Source of the DNA: a virus
Length of the DNA: 64,000 nt
Virus record (IMG/VR): IMGVR_UViG_3300035212_002019
Span: 1 to 64,000 of that record
Reading direction: 5' to 3' (one strand)
Positions 1 to 8,258 of the stretch are shown piece by piece. The notes below the pieces were generated by a model that saw only the letters and a list, made by a program, of their open reading frames with translations, searched no databases and had not been told where the DNA came from. Numbering within the stretch: the first letter of the stretch is position 1; each line of letters begins with the position of its first letter. Both the position numbers and the translations under genes were made by a program.

Positions 1-2327
1 GTGGTTCATCAGGTACTCGTGGATCATCAGGAACATCAGGTGTTAATGGTGCTGCTGGATCAAGTGGTACTTCAGGTTCATCAGGATCAAGTGGATCATC
101 AGGATCAAGTGGATCATCAGGATCAAGTGGATCATCAGGATCAAGTGGATCAAGTGGTTCATCTGGCGTTAGTGGTGCTTCGGGCACATCAGGTTTAGGT
201 GGTTCATCTGGTACATCAGGATCAAGTGGCTCTTCAGGTAGTTCAGGATCAAGTGGCTCATCAGGCTCATCAGGCTCATCAGGCTCATCAGGTACTCGTG
301 GATCATCAGGAACATCAGGTGTTAATGGTGCTGCTGGATCAAGTGGTACTTCAGGTTCATCAGGATCAAGTGGATCATCCGGTACATCCGGTCAATCCGG
401 TATGGATGGATCCAACTCTGGTAGATGGTTTTATAACTCAGGTGTTACTGCTCCAGCCGATCCAACTGTTACTAAATTTGCTATAAATGGTACTTTAGGA
501 TCTAATAGTTGGATTTCCATAAGTTCGACTAATATAAATGGTACTAACTATACCAATTGGCTTTCAGCTTTAAATACTGCTCATACAGCTGGTAACACTG
601 TTTATTTACAGTTATATGAAGTTGGCTCTACAAACATTATAGGTATCTGGACTGTTGCTACCACTGCTATTCAATCATATGGTATTGATATAAGAGTATC
701 ACCTCTTATAGCAAATGGTTCTTTAACTAATGGTAGATCTTACACAATTTCATGGGTATTTAATGGAGCTCCTGGATCATCGGGTACATCAGGCTCATCA
801 GGATCAAGCGGTTCATCTGGTTCGTCAGGATCAAGTGGATCATCAGGAACTCGCGGATCATCAGGTACATCAGGATCAAGTGGATCATCGGGATCAAGCG
901 GTTCTTCTGGTATAAGTGGTGGTGGTTCTGCTATTGATATACAAGATGAAGGTTCTTCTATAACAACTACCGCAACTTTCTTAAATTTCACAGGTGCTGG
1001 TGTTACGGCTACACTTAATGCTACTGGTGTTGATGTTACTATCCCTGGTGGTGGTGGTGCTTCTTACCTTAAAACTTTATTTGTGGATCCAAACGGAAAT
1101 GATGTCACAGCAGCAGCATCAGCAGCAGTTGGTACAGGTGGTAGAATAGATATACCGTTTGCTACTGTGTCAGGAGCATTAAACTGGTTATTTACAAATA
1201 ATCAAAGAAGATGGACCATTTGGGTATTTCCGGGTGATTATACAGAAATAGCACCTTGGGTATTTAAAAAATCCACAGGAACCGCAACAGGTAATATTGA
1301 AGGAACAACTATTAAATTAAATGGTAGTTGTACAATTACTTTCCCGTCAGGTATTACCGCAAATGGTTCTATAAGAATGTATCAAGCAGGTTGGTTTAGT
1401 ATTATAGGAGATGCTCCGGCAAAAGGTTATGGTGGTAATTTTACTGGACCATTTGGTGGTGCTAAAATAATTACCGCTCATAATCAGACATCTGGACTTC
1501 CTTCACCTCAGTTATATATAGGTGATGGTGATATATCACTTGGTGGTCAGAGTACTGGCTCACAAGATGAGATGAGTATTAAACTACATAATATTAATTT
1601 TGAGAATTATGGCGATGCTCAAGGAAGTAACGGATATTCTGGTTGTAATATAGTATTTGGTAGACATGGTCAGATGGATTTTGAAATTGATAATTGTAAA
1701 TTTACTGCTCTCGATTCTGTGAACTTTTATGCTACCAATGGTTATGTTCAAGGTAGTAATCCAAGCGGAGCAATAGAACCACTTACTAATTGGTATTTTA
1801 CTAATACTACATGGATGACTAATTATGGAACTGTTCCTGCGGGGGCCCCAACATATGCTTATCCAAACTGGGTTTTAAATATGTATAGAAACGGATCGAA
1901 TAAACAAAGAGTTCTTTTACACAATTCTAAGTTTATTGTCACCGGTAGTGATTATTTCTTCGGAGATACTGCTGGTGGTAGTAGTGGTGGTGTTGCTGGT
2001 AATAGCGGACATATTATAACAGACAGCTACAGTACGAAAGCACACTGGTTGATGTCTTGGTCTAATAATGTTTTTTATGCGCGTGGTCAACAAATTACTA
2101 CTCTTAGTGGTAATACTTTAACATGGCATATGTGGCTTGAGATGACTGTCTGGAACTTAGCTAACGGTCTAGACTGTCTTGGAAGTTCTATATCAGATAA
2201 TCAAATAGTTGGATATGCTGGTGGTGTCGGTACTCCTGTATTTATTGATACGTTGGGTAACTTTGCTGTAGCGTTATATGGTAATAATGCTGCTGGTTCT
2301 ATAATGAATTATATAGAACAAGCTTAA
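1..2327 (+). CDS. Tail fibre/spike with collagen-like Ser-Gly stalks and C-terminal beta-helix (5' partial)
   Basis: The reading frame is open from base 3 and has no start in the window, so the N-terminus lies upstream; the ATG at 402 is internal. Visible domains in order: a Gly-X-Y stalk made almost wholly of GSS/GTS triplets (bases 3-407), a globular domain of about 120 residues, a second GSS stalk (765-920), and a roughly 460-residue C-terminal part. That part opens with LFVDPNGND and GGRIDIPFATVSGAL, the usual entry to a right-handed beta-helix (pectate-lyase-like) of phage fibres. By family knowledge this is a receptor-binding fibre or spike at the baseplate. It is convergent with, and overlaps by 4 bases, the end of a sugar-nucleotide operon. 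The Ser/Thr-rich stalks are candidate O-glycosylation targets (inference). Confidence 0.9.
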   Translation, partial: GSSGTRGSSGTSGVNGAAGSSGTSGSSGSSGSSGSSGSSGSSGSSGSSGSSGSSGVSGASGTSGLGGSSGTSGSSGSSGSSGSSGSSGSSGSSGSSGTRGSSGTSGVNGAAGSSGTSGSSGSSGSSGTSGQSGMDGSNSGRWFYNSGVTAPADPTVTKFAINGTLGSNSWISISSTNINGTNYTNWLSALNTAHTAGNTVYLQLYEVGSTNIIGIWTVATTAIQSYGIDIRVSPLIANGSLTNGRSYTISWVFNGAPGSSGTSGSSGSSGSSGSSGSSGSSGTRGSSGTSGSSGSSGSSGSSGISGGGSAIDIQDEGSSITTTATFLNFTGAGVTATLNATGVDVTIPGGGGASYLKTLFVDPNGNDVTAAASAAVGTGGRIDIPFATVSGALNWLFTNNQRRWTIWVFPGDYTEIAPWVFKKSTGTATGNIEGTTIKLNGSCTITFPSGITANGSIRMYQAGWFSIIGDAPAKGYGGNFTGPFGGAKIITAHNQTSGLPSPQLYIGDGDISLGGQSTGSQDEMSIKLHNINFENYGDAQGSNGYSGCNIVFGRHGQMDFEIDNCKFTALDSVNFYATNGYVQGSNPSGAIEPLTNWYFTNTTWMTNYGTVPAGAPTYAYPNWVLNMYRNGSNKQRVLLHNSKFIVTGSDYFFGDTAGGSSGGVAGNSGHIITDSYSTKAHWLMSWSNNVFYARGQQITTLSGNTLTWHMWLEMTVWNLANGLDCLGSSISDNQIVGYAGGVGTPVFIDTLGNFAVALYGNNAAGSIMNYIEQA
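6..100 (+). repeat. 95-bp direct repeat, copy 1 (inside fibre stalk)
   Basis: Bases 6-100 recur at 285-379 with an offset of 279 bases and no difference that I can see. The repeat encodes GTRGSSGTSGVNGAAGSSG and flanking GSS triplets. It looks like a recent in-frame duplication that lengthens the collagen-like stalk. Confidence 0.9.
285..379 (+). repeat. 95-bp direct repeat, copy 2 (inside fibre stalk)
   Basis: Second copy of the element at 6-100. The two copies flank a variable run of GSS triplets, a situation that favours recombination and stalk-length variation. Confidence 0.9.
765..920 (+). repeat. Second collagen-like GSS stalk
   Basis: About 50 codons in which every third residue is Gly and the others are almost all Ser or Thr, beginning GAPGSSGTSG and ending SSGISGGG. 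At DNA level it is an imperfect 9-bp tandem repeat using gga/ggt, tca/agt codons. It joins the globular domain to the beta-helix part of the fibre. Confidence 0.85.
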
Positions 2328-3058
2328 TTAGGTATTGCTACGCCTCTCTTTGAAACAACTATTGAAGACATTTTATTGGCAAAAATAATAGATGATTTAA
2401 TATCACCGCTTTCTATATACTTTAGAATAAAAGAAGCGGTGAATGTATCACCTGCTCCACTAACATCAATAGTTTCTTGTGGATTTGGACTAGGATATAT
2501 TTTACCATTAAATTTAGTTCCTTTACTACCTAAAGTTATTAAGATATTATTACACTCTAATAACTCAGAGTTTTGTAAAGATTCTTTTTCATTTAATTTT
2601 ACAAATGAAAAAGAGCTTATAATTTCTTTACTTAGTTTTCTTTTTGAATCTAATATAGATATTTTTGAGTTTTTACCTATTTTTAATAAATCCTCATTGT
2701 TAATAAATCCTTTATCATAATCACTTACAATTACTATACTATATTCAGATAATAGATTTAATTTAAGATTTAATTTAGATATATTTGATTCACCTTCATC
2801 TAATCTTAAAAACATATGATTACTTTTCTTTTCTACAAATCTAGTTTTAGTAATAATTTCATCTTGATGCCAATGTTCTATTAAAACATCGTTATTCATA
2901 GCTTTTAAGTTTCTAACAACATTACCAGCCATTCCATCATTTTCAACTATTTCAATAGGGTTTAGAACAGGTACTGGTGCTTCTGGACTAAATCTAGAAA
3001 CATCACAATACATAAATCTATCTGTACATTTTTCTCCTATTACTAAAATCTTAATCAT
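2324..3058 (-). CDS. PfkB-family sugar kinase, HldE kinase-domain-like (heptose-7-phosphate kinase)
   Basis: A 244-residue ribokinase-fold protein. Near the N-terminus DVSRFSPEAPVPVL followed by GMAGNVVRNL closely matches the HldE/RfaE kinase signature (DVSRISPEAPVPVV, GGAANVA). The C-terminal VSGAGDTF (GAGD about 201-204) carries the catalytic Asp. It is shorter than the usual kinase domain of about 315 residues, having lost part of the middle. Its ATG overlaps the stop of the nucleotidyltransferase gene by 4 bases, so the two are probably translationally coupled. Together they correspond to the two halves of bifunctional HldE, which makes ADP-heptose. Expected reaction: C1 phosphorylation of a heptose 7-phosphate. 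Exact substrate is inferred. Confidence 0.85.
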   Translation of the reverse strand: MIKILVIGEKCTDRFMYCDVSRFSPEAPVPVLNPIEIVENDGMAGNVVRNLKAMNNDVLIEHWHQDEIITKTRFVEKKSNHMFLRLDEGESNISKLNLKLNLLSEYSIVIVSDYDKGFINNEDLLKIGKNSKISILDSKRKLSKEIISSFSFVKLNEKESLQNSELLECNNILITLGSKGTKFNGKIYPSPNPQETIDVSGAGDTFTASFILKYIESGDIKSSIIFANKMSSIVVSKRGVAIPN

Positions 3059-3459
3059 TTATTTTCTATAATTTTTGTAGATGAGTGACCATCTATTTTA
3101 TCAAAGAATATAACTTCTTTAACTAAATGAGAGCCTATTACCTTTTTATCTTTATAATCATTTCCTACTATGATAATATCAGCATTCCACTCTTTTATTC
3201 TATCACAAAGTTCTTCATCTGTTGAGAAACTAACAGAACTATTTACATATTTAATAGAATTCATAAAATAAATTCTATCATTAATATTATTTATAGGTCT
3301 TAATTCACCTTTGAATTGTTTAACTCTATCATCTGTGTCAATGCCAACTCTTATCTCACCAAATTGACTGGCAAATTCTAATAGTTTGATGTGACCTATA
3401 TGTAAAACATCAAAGGTTCCATTAACCCAAACTTTTACTTCTGTGAATCGCCTTTCCAT
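3055..3459 (-). CDS. Cytidylyltransferase-fold nucleotidyltransferase, HldE C-domain-like (ADP-heptose synthase)
   Basis: A 134-residue protein of the nucleotidyltransferase superfamily. NGTFDVLHIGHIKLL (HxGH at about 20-23) is the nucleotide-binding motif, DIIIVGNDYKDKKVIG and the terminal GHSSTKII are typical of the HldE/TagD/RfaE2 branch. It should transfer AMP from ATP to a heptose 1-phosphate. It lies between the cupin gene (overlap 25 bases) and the kinase gene (overlap 4 bases) in one minus-strand operon. In most bacteria the kinase and this domain are fused; here they are separate, as in HldA/HldC pathways. Confidence 0.87.
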   Translation of the reverse strand: MERRFTEVKVWVNGTFDVLHIGHIKLLEFASQFGEIRVGIDTDDRVKQFKGELRPINNINDRIYFMNSIKYVNSSVSFSTDEELCDRIKEWNADIIIVGNDYKDKKVIGSHLVKEVIFFDKIDGHSSTKIIENK

Positions 3460-3821
3460 ACTCTATATGAATCAGAATCTGAGTGTGTTGTTGATACTTC
3501 AAAGATAACTCCATCGGTTAAAGCTTCTAACTGATGAGGTTGACCAGGTCTTTGTCTTACTGTATCACCTTCAACTAATTTTTGTTCTATAACATCGGCA
3601 GTTTCAGTGTCTATCCAACGATATAAGAATTCACCTTTATCAACATACCAAGTTTCATCTTTAATCATATGATAGTGCATTGAAAACTTAGCACCTTTAT
3701 TAAAACAAAGTAACTTACCGCAGTAAAGTTCATTGTTTTCTATAATAATTTCTTTACCCCATCCTTTTGGGACACAACACCCTTCTGTATGAAGTGCGTT
3801 TATAACAATTGGTTTATCCAT
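3435..3821 (-). CDS. Single-domain cupin (sugar-phosphate isomerase-like)
   Basis: A 128-residue cupin. GWGKEIII near residue 20, SMHYHMIKDETWYV and the later RQRPGQPHQLEAL form the two cupin motifs with metal-binding His and Glu residues, and resemble small mannose-6-phosphate isomerase-type cupins found in sugar-nucleotide clusters. It directly abuts the heptosyltransferase gene upstream (0-1 base) and overlaps the nucleotidyltransferase gene. The context suggests a step in sugar supply, such as isomerisation, or a regulatory sugar-binding role. The exact reaction cannot be read from the sequence. Confidence 0.75.
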   Translation of the reverse strand: MDKPIVINALHTEGCCVPKGWGKEIIIENNELYCGKLLCFNKGAKFSMHYHMIKDETWYVDKGEFLYRWIDTETADVIEQKLVEGDTVRQRPGQPHQLEALTDGVIFEVSTTHSDSDSYRVWKGDSQK

Positions 3822-6005
3822 TTATAAAACTTGATTGATTTTGTCAATCACCATTTTTGAGGTAATACTTTTAGTACACTCAAATTGTCTTTCTGTATTT
3901 TGATGATCTGGACACCAATTCCAATCACTGGCATTTAATCTGTATCTATTGAAACATCCGGTACAAACATTCTTATTTATAACACGGTAAGTATCTAATG
4001 TTGTTTCGCTATATTCTTCACTAAATCCAGAAATTAAGACAACTGGTAGTTCACACGCCCAAGCTAACCAACTTAAACCAGATCCTAAGCCAACAAAGAA
4101 TTCACAAGAAGCCATATCTTCGATTAATCTTTCAATAGAACCTGCTTCAAATTTAGTTATACCTTTTGGATGAAAATTACCCATATAACCATCATTTTCC
4201 TTTGAATAAAGAACAACTTCATATCCTAAAGATGTTAAATAATCAACGACTTCTTGCCAACCAGTTGGATTGTTCCAATATTTTGCTTGACAAGTTGAGT
4301 GTAAACCAATTCCTACTTTCTTTTTCTTTTCCACTTTTGGAATATTTAATAATGGTCTAGTTTCTTTATAATCTAATCCTAAAATATCAGAGGCTGTTTT
4401 TTGTAAAGGCTCTTTTCTAAAATCATTTGGATTTTTAGATACATCAAATTTATCATCTTTATAAAACCAACCTATTTTATACATAGCATAAATATTGTTT
4501 GCTGCCATTCCCGGTTCTATAAATTCAATATCTGGGTAAGAATCTTTAAATAAATAATTCATAAAAGTAGAAACAATTAAGTGGCATTGATGTTTATCTT
4601 TGAATTCTCTAATATAAGGAACCCAAGATAAAGTATCACCTAAAGAACTACTATCTAAACAGATATAAACTCTTTTACCTTTTAAATCTAAGGTATAATC
4701 ATGTATTAAATATCCATCTTCCCAAATTTTGGTATTCCATTTCGTGAAATATTCTCTATTTAACTTAACCCAGTGGTTTATTGATAAGTTTTCTGAATAG
4801 TGACATCTTCCTTCTTCATCATAAAATTCAATCTTGAATTTACTCTCACTCACTCCTTTTATTTCTAAAAAAGGATTCAAAATAAAATTTTGAATAATCT
4901 CAGGTTTGGGAGTAAATACAGATTGTTCCATTACTGGCATTCTGTGAATTTTTTTATAGAAATTAGAGTAGTTATTCTCAAATGATTCAGACTCATCTTC
5001 TACTACATATTTATTTTCAGAAGAAAGAAGTGAGATTATTTTATATTTAGTTGATGTTATATCTCCATCTATTTCTGTTATGTATGGTGTAAACATATCC
5101 ATATATTGTTCAAGATTTCTTGACAATATTTTTAGTCCAAAAGAAGCGGCTTCTCTTAGAACTAACGGATTACACTCCCAAGTTGAGTTAAACATAAATA
5201 AATCTGCGGCTTTCATGAAATTTTCAACATCAGATCTCTCATCCCATACAGTTACATTTGATGGTAGGTCACTCATTATTGGTCCCCAATATTCTTCAAA
5301 ATTTGGTGCTTGATTTCCAATAAAATGAAATTGAATTTCTGGATTAGATTCTTCTAAAGACTTTGCTACTTCAACTCCTTCTTTTTGATTTTTACCAGAT
5401 GTCCATAAACCTACGTTAATAATATGTTTTTTATTAGGATCCATTCCTAATAAAGCTTTAGCTTCTAGTTTTTCTAAATATGTAGGTACTTTATTTTCTA
5501 TTGGAAAAGGTAGAACTTCAGCATATGATGGCATTTCCGAGAAGGTTTTAAATTTATGCCATGGTGTACAAAAAGCATATCCATCAGGATTATATCTTTT
5601 AGATGTATTTGGATTAAACCAAACATTATGACAAGTTTCTACTATTTTCCAAGTTCTATCATTGTTATATAAGTCATTAAACATAGAATCTGGTATTCTA
5701 TTTGAATGTTCAAAAGCTTCTAAAATCTCATCAGCATGTACTATATCTATATTATTATCTTTGATAATATTCATTAATAATGACTTATCTTCATATAGGG
5801 TAAAGAAATTTTCCGGCTTAATTATTTTTTTGATTTCATTTTTTTGAACAACATATGCCCATCCGCCAATATCAGCATATTCAACAACAAACAGTTCAAA
5901 GTTTTCGTTATTCATAAGAGCTTTTATTCTTCTTAATAGAAATGATGGCATTCCTCCTGTTGATAAATGAGGTGCTAAAAAAAGTATCTTTATTTTTTCC
6001 GACAT
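3822..6005 (-). CDS. Fused GT4-like glycosyltransferase and TibC-like O-heptosyltransferase
   Basis: A 727-residue two-domain enzyme. Residues 1 to about 370 resemble GT-B retaining glycosyltransferases (GT4): LAPHLSTGGMPSFLLRR at the start, NVGLWTSGKNQ, and NSTWECNPLVLREAASFG for the donor-binding helix. The rest resembles autotransporter O-heptosyltransferases (TibC/BAHT, GT9-like): SSLGDTLSWVPYI, PLQKTASDILGLDY, GLHSTCQAKYWNNP, and a C-terminal four-cysteine finger CTGC, WNWCP, FECTKSI (Cys 681, 684, 698, 710) matching the iron finger of that family. TibC adds heptose from ADP-heptose to serines. It heads the operon with HldE-like genes. The N-terminal domain could extend the first sugar. 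Acceptor is inferred, not shown. Confidence 0.85.
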   Translation of the reverse strand: MSEKIKILFLAPHLSTGGMPSFLLRRIKALMNNENFELFVVEYADIGGWAYVVQKNEIKKIIKPENFFTLYEDKSLLMNIIKDNNIDIVHADEILEAFEHSNRIPDSMFNDLYNNDRTWKIVETCHNVWFNPNTSKRYNPDGYAFCTPWHKFKTFSEMPSYAEVLPFPIENKVPTYLEKLEAKALLGMDPNKKHIINVGLWTSGKNQKEGVEVAKSLEESNPEIQFHFIGNQAPNFEEYWGPIMSDLPSNVTVWDERSDVENFMKAADLFMFNSTWECNPLVLREAASFGLKILSRNLEQYMDMFTPYITEIDGDITSTKYKIISLLSSENKYVVEDESESFENNYSNFYKKIHRMPVMEQSVFTPKPEIIQNFILNPFLEIKGVSESKFKIEFYDEEGRCHYSENLSINHWVKLNREYFTKWNTKIWEDGYLIHDYTLDLKGKRVYICLDSSSLGDTLSWVPYIREFKDKHQCHLIVSTFMNYLFKDSYPDIEFIEPGMAANNIYAMYKIGWFYKDDKFDVSKNPNDFRKEPLQKTASDILGLDYKETRPLLNIPKVEKKKKVGIGLHSTCQAKYWNNPTGWQEVVDYLTSLGYEVVLYSKENDGYMGNFHPKGITKFEAGSIERLIEDMASCEFFVGLGSGLSWLAWACELPVVLISGFSEEYSETTLDTYRVINKNVCTGCFNRYRLNASDWNWCPDHQNTERQFECTKSITSKMVIDKINQVL

Positions 6006-6030
6006 AATTATTTATATTTTTTCTTACAGA

Positions 6031-6040
6031 TTATATTAAA
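6031..6040 (-). promoter_or_regulatory. Candidate late promoter element for the heptose operon
   Basis: Minus-strand TTTAATATAA, 25 bases before the ATG at 6005. One mismatch to the recurring element of this genome, at the usual spacing. Confidence 0.4.
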
Positions 6041-6087
6041 AATTACAATAAAGTTATATAATGAATAATTAAAAAGTGCCTATAGAA

Positions 6088-6098
6088 TTTAATATATA
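6088..6098 (+). promoter_or_regulatory. Candidate late promoter element, 4 nt before ATG
   Basis: TTTAATATATA, then CAGT, then the ATG at 6103. It belongs to the short-spacing group; if the element is a -10 box the transcript would be leaderless or nearly so. Confidence 0.6.
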
Positions 6099-6102
6099 CA
6101 GT

Positions 6103-6867
6103 ATGAAACTTGTAAAATATTTTGAATTCAATCAACAAGATTTAGAACCTATTAAGTCTTTTTATCTTAAAGATGAATTGAATCCTAAGCTATGGGATGA
6201 TTTTAAATTAGAAGATGAAGTTAGAGAACAATTATTACAAATTGCTCAAGACTTTTATGAAAAAGTTGAATTATCTTCCGATGTTGTTGATATTGTTCTT
6301 ACTGGTTCTTTGTGTAATTATAACTGGTCTGAAAAATATTCAGATTATGATTTACACGTTATCATTGATTTTGATGATGTTGATGATAATTTCGAATTAG
6401 TTGAAAAGGCATGTGATTATGCTAAGAAAGTTTGGAATGCTCAACACGATATCAAAATTAAAAACTACGAAGTTGAAATAGCTATTCAAGATAATGATGA
6501 TTTAGGTAAAGCTATTGAAGGTGGTAGAATGGGCGGTGTTTTTTCACTATTAAATAATAGATGGATTAAAAGACCTGAAAGAGCAGATTTTGAACCAGAT
6601 GAAAAACTTATATCTGAAAAAGCTAAAACTATTATGATGTCGGTTGATGATATTGAAGAAGAATCAGAAGAAGATAAATATGAAGCTTTTGATGAAAAAA
6701 TATCTAAAGTTTGGAAAAAGATAAAAGATTATAGACAAAGTGGTTTAGAATCTGAGAGTGGTGAGTATTCAGTAGGTAACTTAGTTTTTAAGTTGCTAAG
6801 AAGAAATGGTTACGTTGGTAAAATAATGGAACTAAAGAGAAAAGTTTACGATAATCAATTTAAATAA
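6103..6867 (+). CDS. Pol-beta-fold nucleotidyltransferase with capsid-targeting-like N-terminus
   Basis: The start at 6103 is preferred over an in-frame GTG at 6076 because the promoter-like element ends 4 bases before it and the product then begins MKLVKYFEFN, like the capsid-targeting family in this phage. In the 254-residue product, LTGSLCNYNW followed by SDYDLHVIID (Gly68-Ser69, Asp81, Asp83) is the hG[GS]...DhD signature of the DNA polymerase beta nucleotidyltransferase superfamily, and Glu125 in EVEIA can be the third carboxylate. Such enzymes transfer NMP to proteins, RNA or small molecules; the target is unknown. The C-terminus is helical and acidic. Followed after 2 bases by the next gene. 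Confidence 0.8.
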   Translation: MKLVKYFEFNQQDLEPIKSFYLKDELNPKLWDDFKLEDEVREQLLQIAQDFYEKVELSSDVVDIVLTGSLCNYNWSEKYSDYDLHVIIDFDDVDDNFELVEKACDYAKKVWNAQHDIKIKNYEVEIAIQDNDDLGKAIEGGRMGGVFSLLNNRWIKRPERADFEPDEKLISEKAKTIMMSVDDIEEESEEDKYEAFDEKISKVWKKIKDYRQSGLESESGEYSVGNLVFKLLRRNGYVGKIMELKRKVYDNQFK

Positions 6868-6869
6868 TT

Positions 6870-7565
6870 ATGGAAATTAAAATATCAGAAATAGAACAAG
6901 TGTTCAAAGATGTCTTTGTTGAAGAAAAAGGCGTAGTAAATACAGTTGAATCTGTATATGAGATGTCAAGAGATGAAGAGTTTTATAAATTAGTTATTTC
7001 AATTCACGGTCTATCTACACAAGATACATCTATTATACACACTAAATTTATATTTAAGACGGATTTAGATAAAAGAAATATAATTGATAACTCTTTTATT
7101 TATTTATATGATATTAACTGTATTTACCATAAGATAGAATTTACAAATGTGGTTGATATGAAAAAGAAGATAGAAGATATCATAGAATCTAAAAACTTTG
7201 GTGAAGATTTACAGATTCTTTCTGACTTTATTGAGGCACCAGCAATGTTCTTAAACTATTATATGAGAAGAGATGACATTACTGATTATTCAATCTTTGA
7301 TGTTGAGTATGAACCTAAGTTCAAAACAACTCCTTGTGATAAAACAACATTTGATTTCAATATTAACATTAATAATAACTATGATATGGAATTGTCTATT
7401 CATAAAATAGACAGAGTTGATGAAGAGGAATTAGATACTTATAAGTTTCAATTCAAATTTATGGATGAGATTGAAACATTTGAAACAGATACAATCAAAA
7501 ACGTTCACTTTTTCATTGGAGATCATATTGCTAAAATCTTAGATAGAAAATTAAAGAATAAGTAA
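6870..7565 (+). CDS. Hypothetical acidic protein
   Basis: A 231-residue protein with no motif I recognise; mixed alpha/beta composition, acidic, single Cys residues, no signal peptide or membrane segment. It sits 2 bases after the nucleotidyltransferase gene and its stop overlaps the next ATG (TAATG), so the three genes form one unit and are probably translationally coupled. Confidence 0.85.
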   Translation: MEIKISEIEQVFKDVFVEEKGVVNTVESVYEMSRDEEFYKLVISIHGLSTQDTSIIHTKFIFKTDLDKRNIIDNSFIYLYDINCIYHKIEFTNVVDMKKKIEDIIESKNFGEDLQILSDFIEAPAMFLNYYMRRDDITDYSIFDVEYEPKFKTTPCDKTTFDFNININNNYDMELSIHKIDRVDEEELDTYKFQFKFMDEIETFETDTIKNVHFFIGDHIAKILDRKLKNK

Positions 7566-8224
7566 TGAGATATCTTGAGAATTTTGTTAATTATCTAAAT
7601 GAATCCGCTGAAGACATTACTGATTTATCTAAAGAAGAATTAGATGAATTACTTATTCCTATTACAGATTTAGGCGTTCAATATACATTTTCATCACCAA
7701 GAGTTATTACTGATGGTGAATTTTCCGGATATAAATCAATGAATATAGTTTTTAGAAACTATTTTCAATTAGGTCCATCTGGTGGATATACCGACCAAAT
7801 TATTGATGAGAAATTTTGGGATTTCTTAGATGAGTTAATAGCTCTTAAAAATCGTTTAGAAAGTGCTAAAGTTTCTATCGGTACTAACTGGAGACATCAC
7901 ATAGTTGTTACTTTTATACAAAAAGCTAAAGTTGAGGGTGATTTATTTACAATACAAAAGTTGTATAATGATATGAATCTAAGAACCAACGCCTCAAAGA
8001 GTGATTTTACAAATAATATGACTAAGAATTTAGATAAAGAAAATTTAAAAATCACTGTTAGATGTAATGGTGGTTTTGGATCCTCTGATTATACAGATAG
8101 AAAGTGGAATGGTCTTTTTAGAGGTATAGATTTTTCTAATTTTAATCTAGAAAAAGAAATTACTGAAGATAGATTTGGTGGTAAATCAGCTGTTGTTACA
8201 ATTACACTTAAAAGCAAATCATAA
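7565..8224 (+). CDS. Hypothetical protein with capsid-targeting-like N-terminus
   Basis: A 219-residue protein beginning MRYLENFVNYLNESAED. The first 13 residues match the pattern of T4 capsid-targeting peptides (basic, aromatic, ending LNE), and cleavage after LNE would fit the gp21 protease rule (L/I-x-E). The remainder has no domain I know. The start overlaps the preceding stop by one base. Likely an internal head protein (inference from the N-terminus only). Confidence 0.85.
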   Translation: MRYLENFVNYLNESAEDITDLSKEELDELLIPITDLGVQYTFSSPRVITDGEFSGYKSMNIVFRNYFQLGPSGGYTDQIIDEKFWDFLDELIALKNRLESAKVSIGTNWRHHIVVTFIQKAKVEGDLFTIQKLYNDMNLRTNASKSDFTNNMTKNLDKENLKITVRCNGGFGSSDYTDRKWNGLFRGIDFSNFNLEKEITEDRFGGKSAVVTITLKSKS

Positions 8225-8235
8225 TTTAATATATA
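8225..8235 (+). promoter_or_regulatory. Candidate late promoter element
   Basis: TTTAATATATA followed by AG and TTATAAAA, 23 bases before the ATG at 8259. Confidence 0.6.
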
Positions 8236-8258
8236 AGTTATAAAAATAAATAAGTCAA

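Noticed and set aside
1-486. Open frames with VHQDQVDHQ-type sequence in the first 486 bases and an Asp/Pro-rich minus-strand frame at 740-991
   Set aside because: They are other-frame readings of the GSS codon repeats; the collagen-like frame runs continuously into the fibre and explains the DNA.
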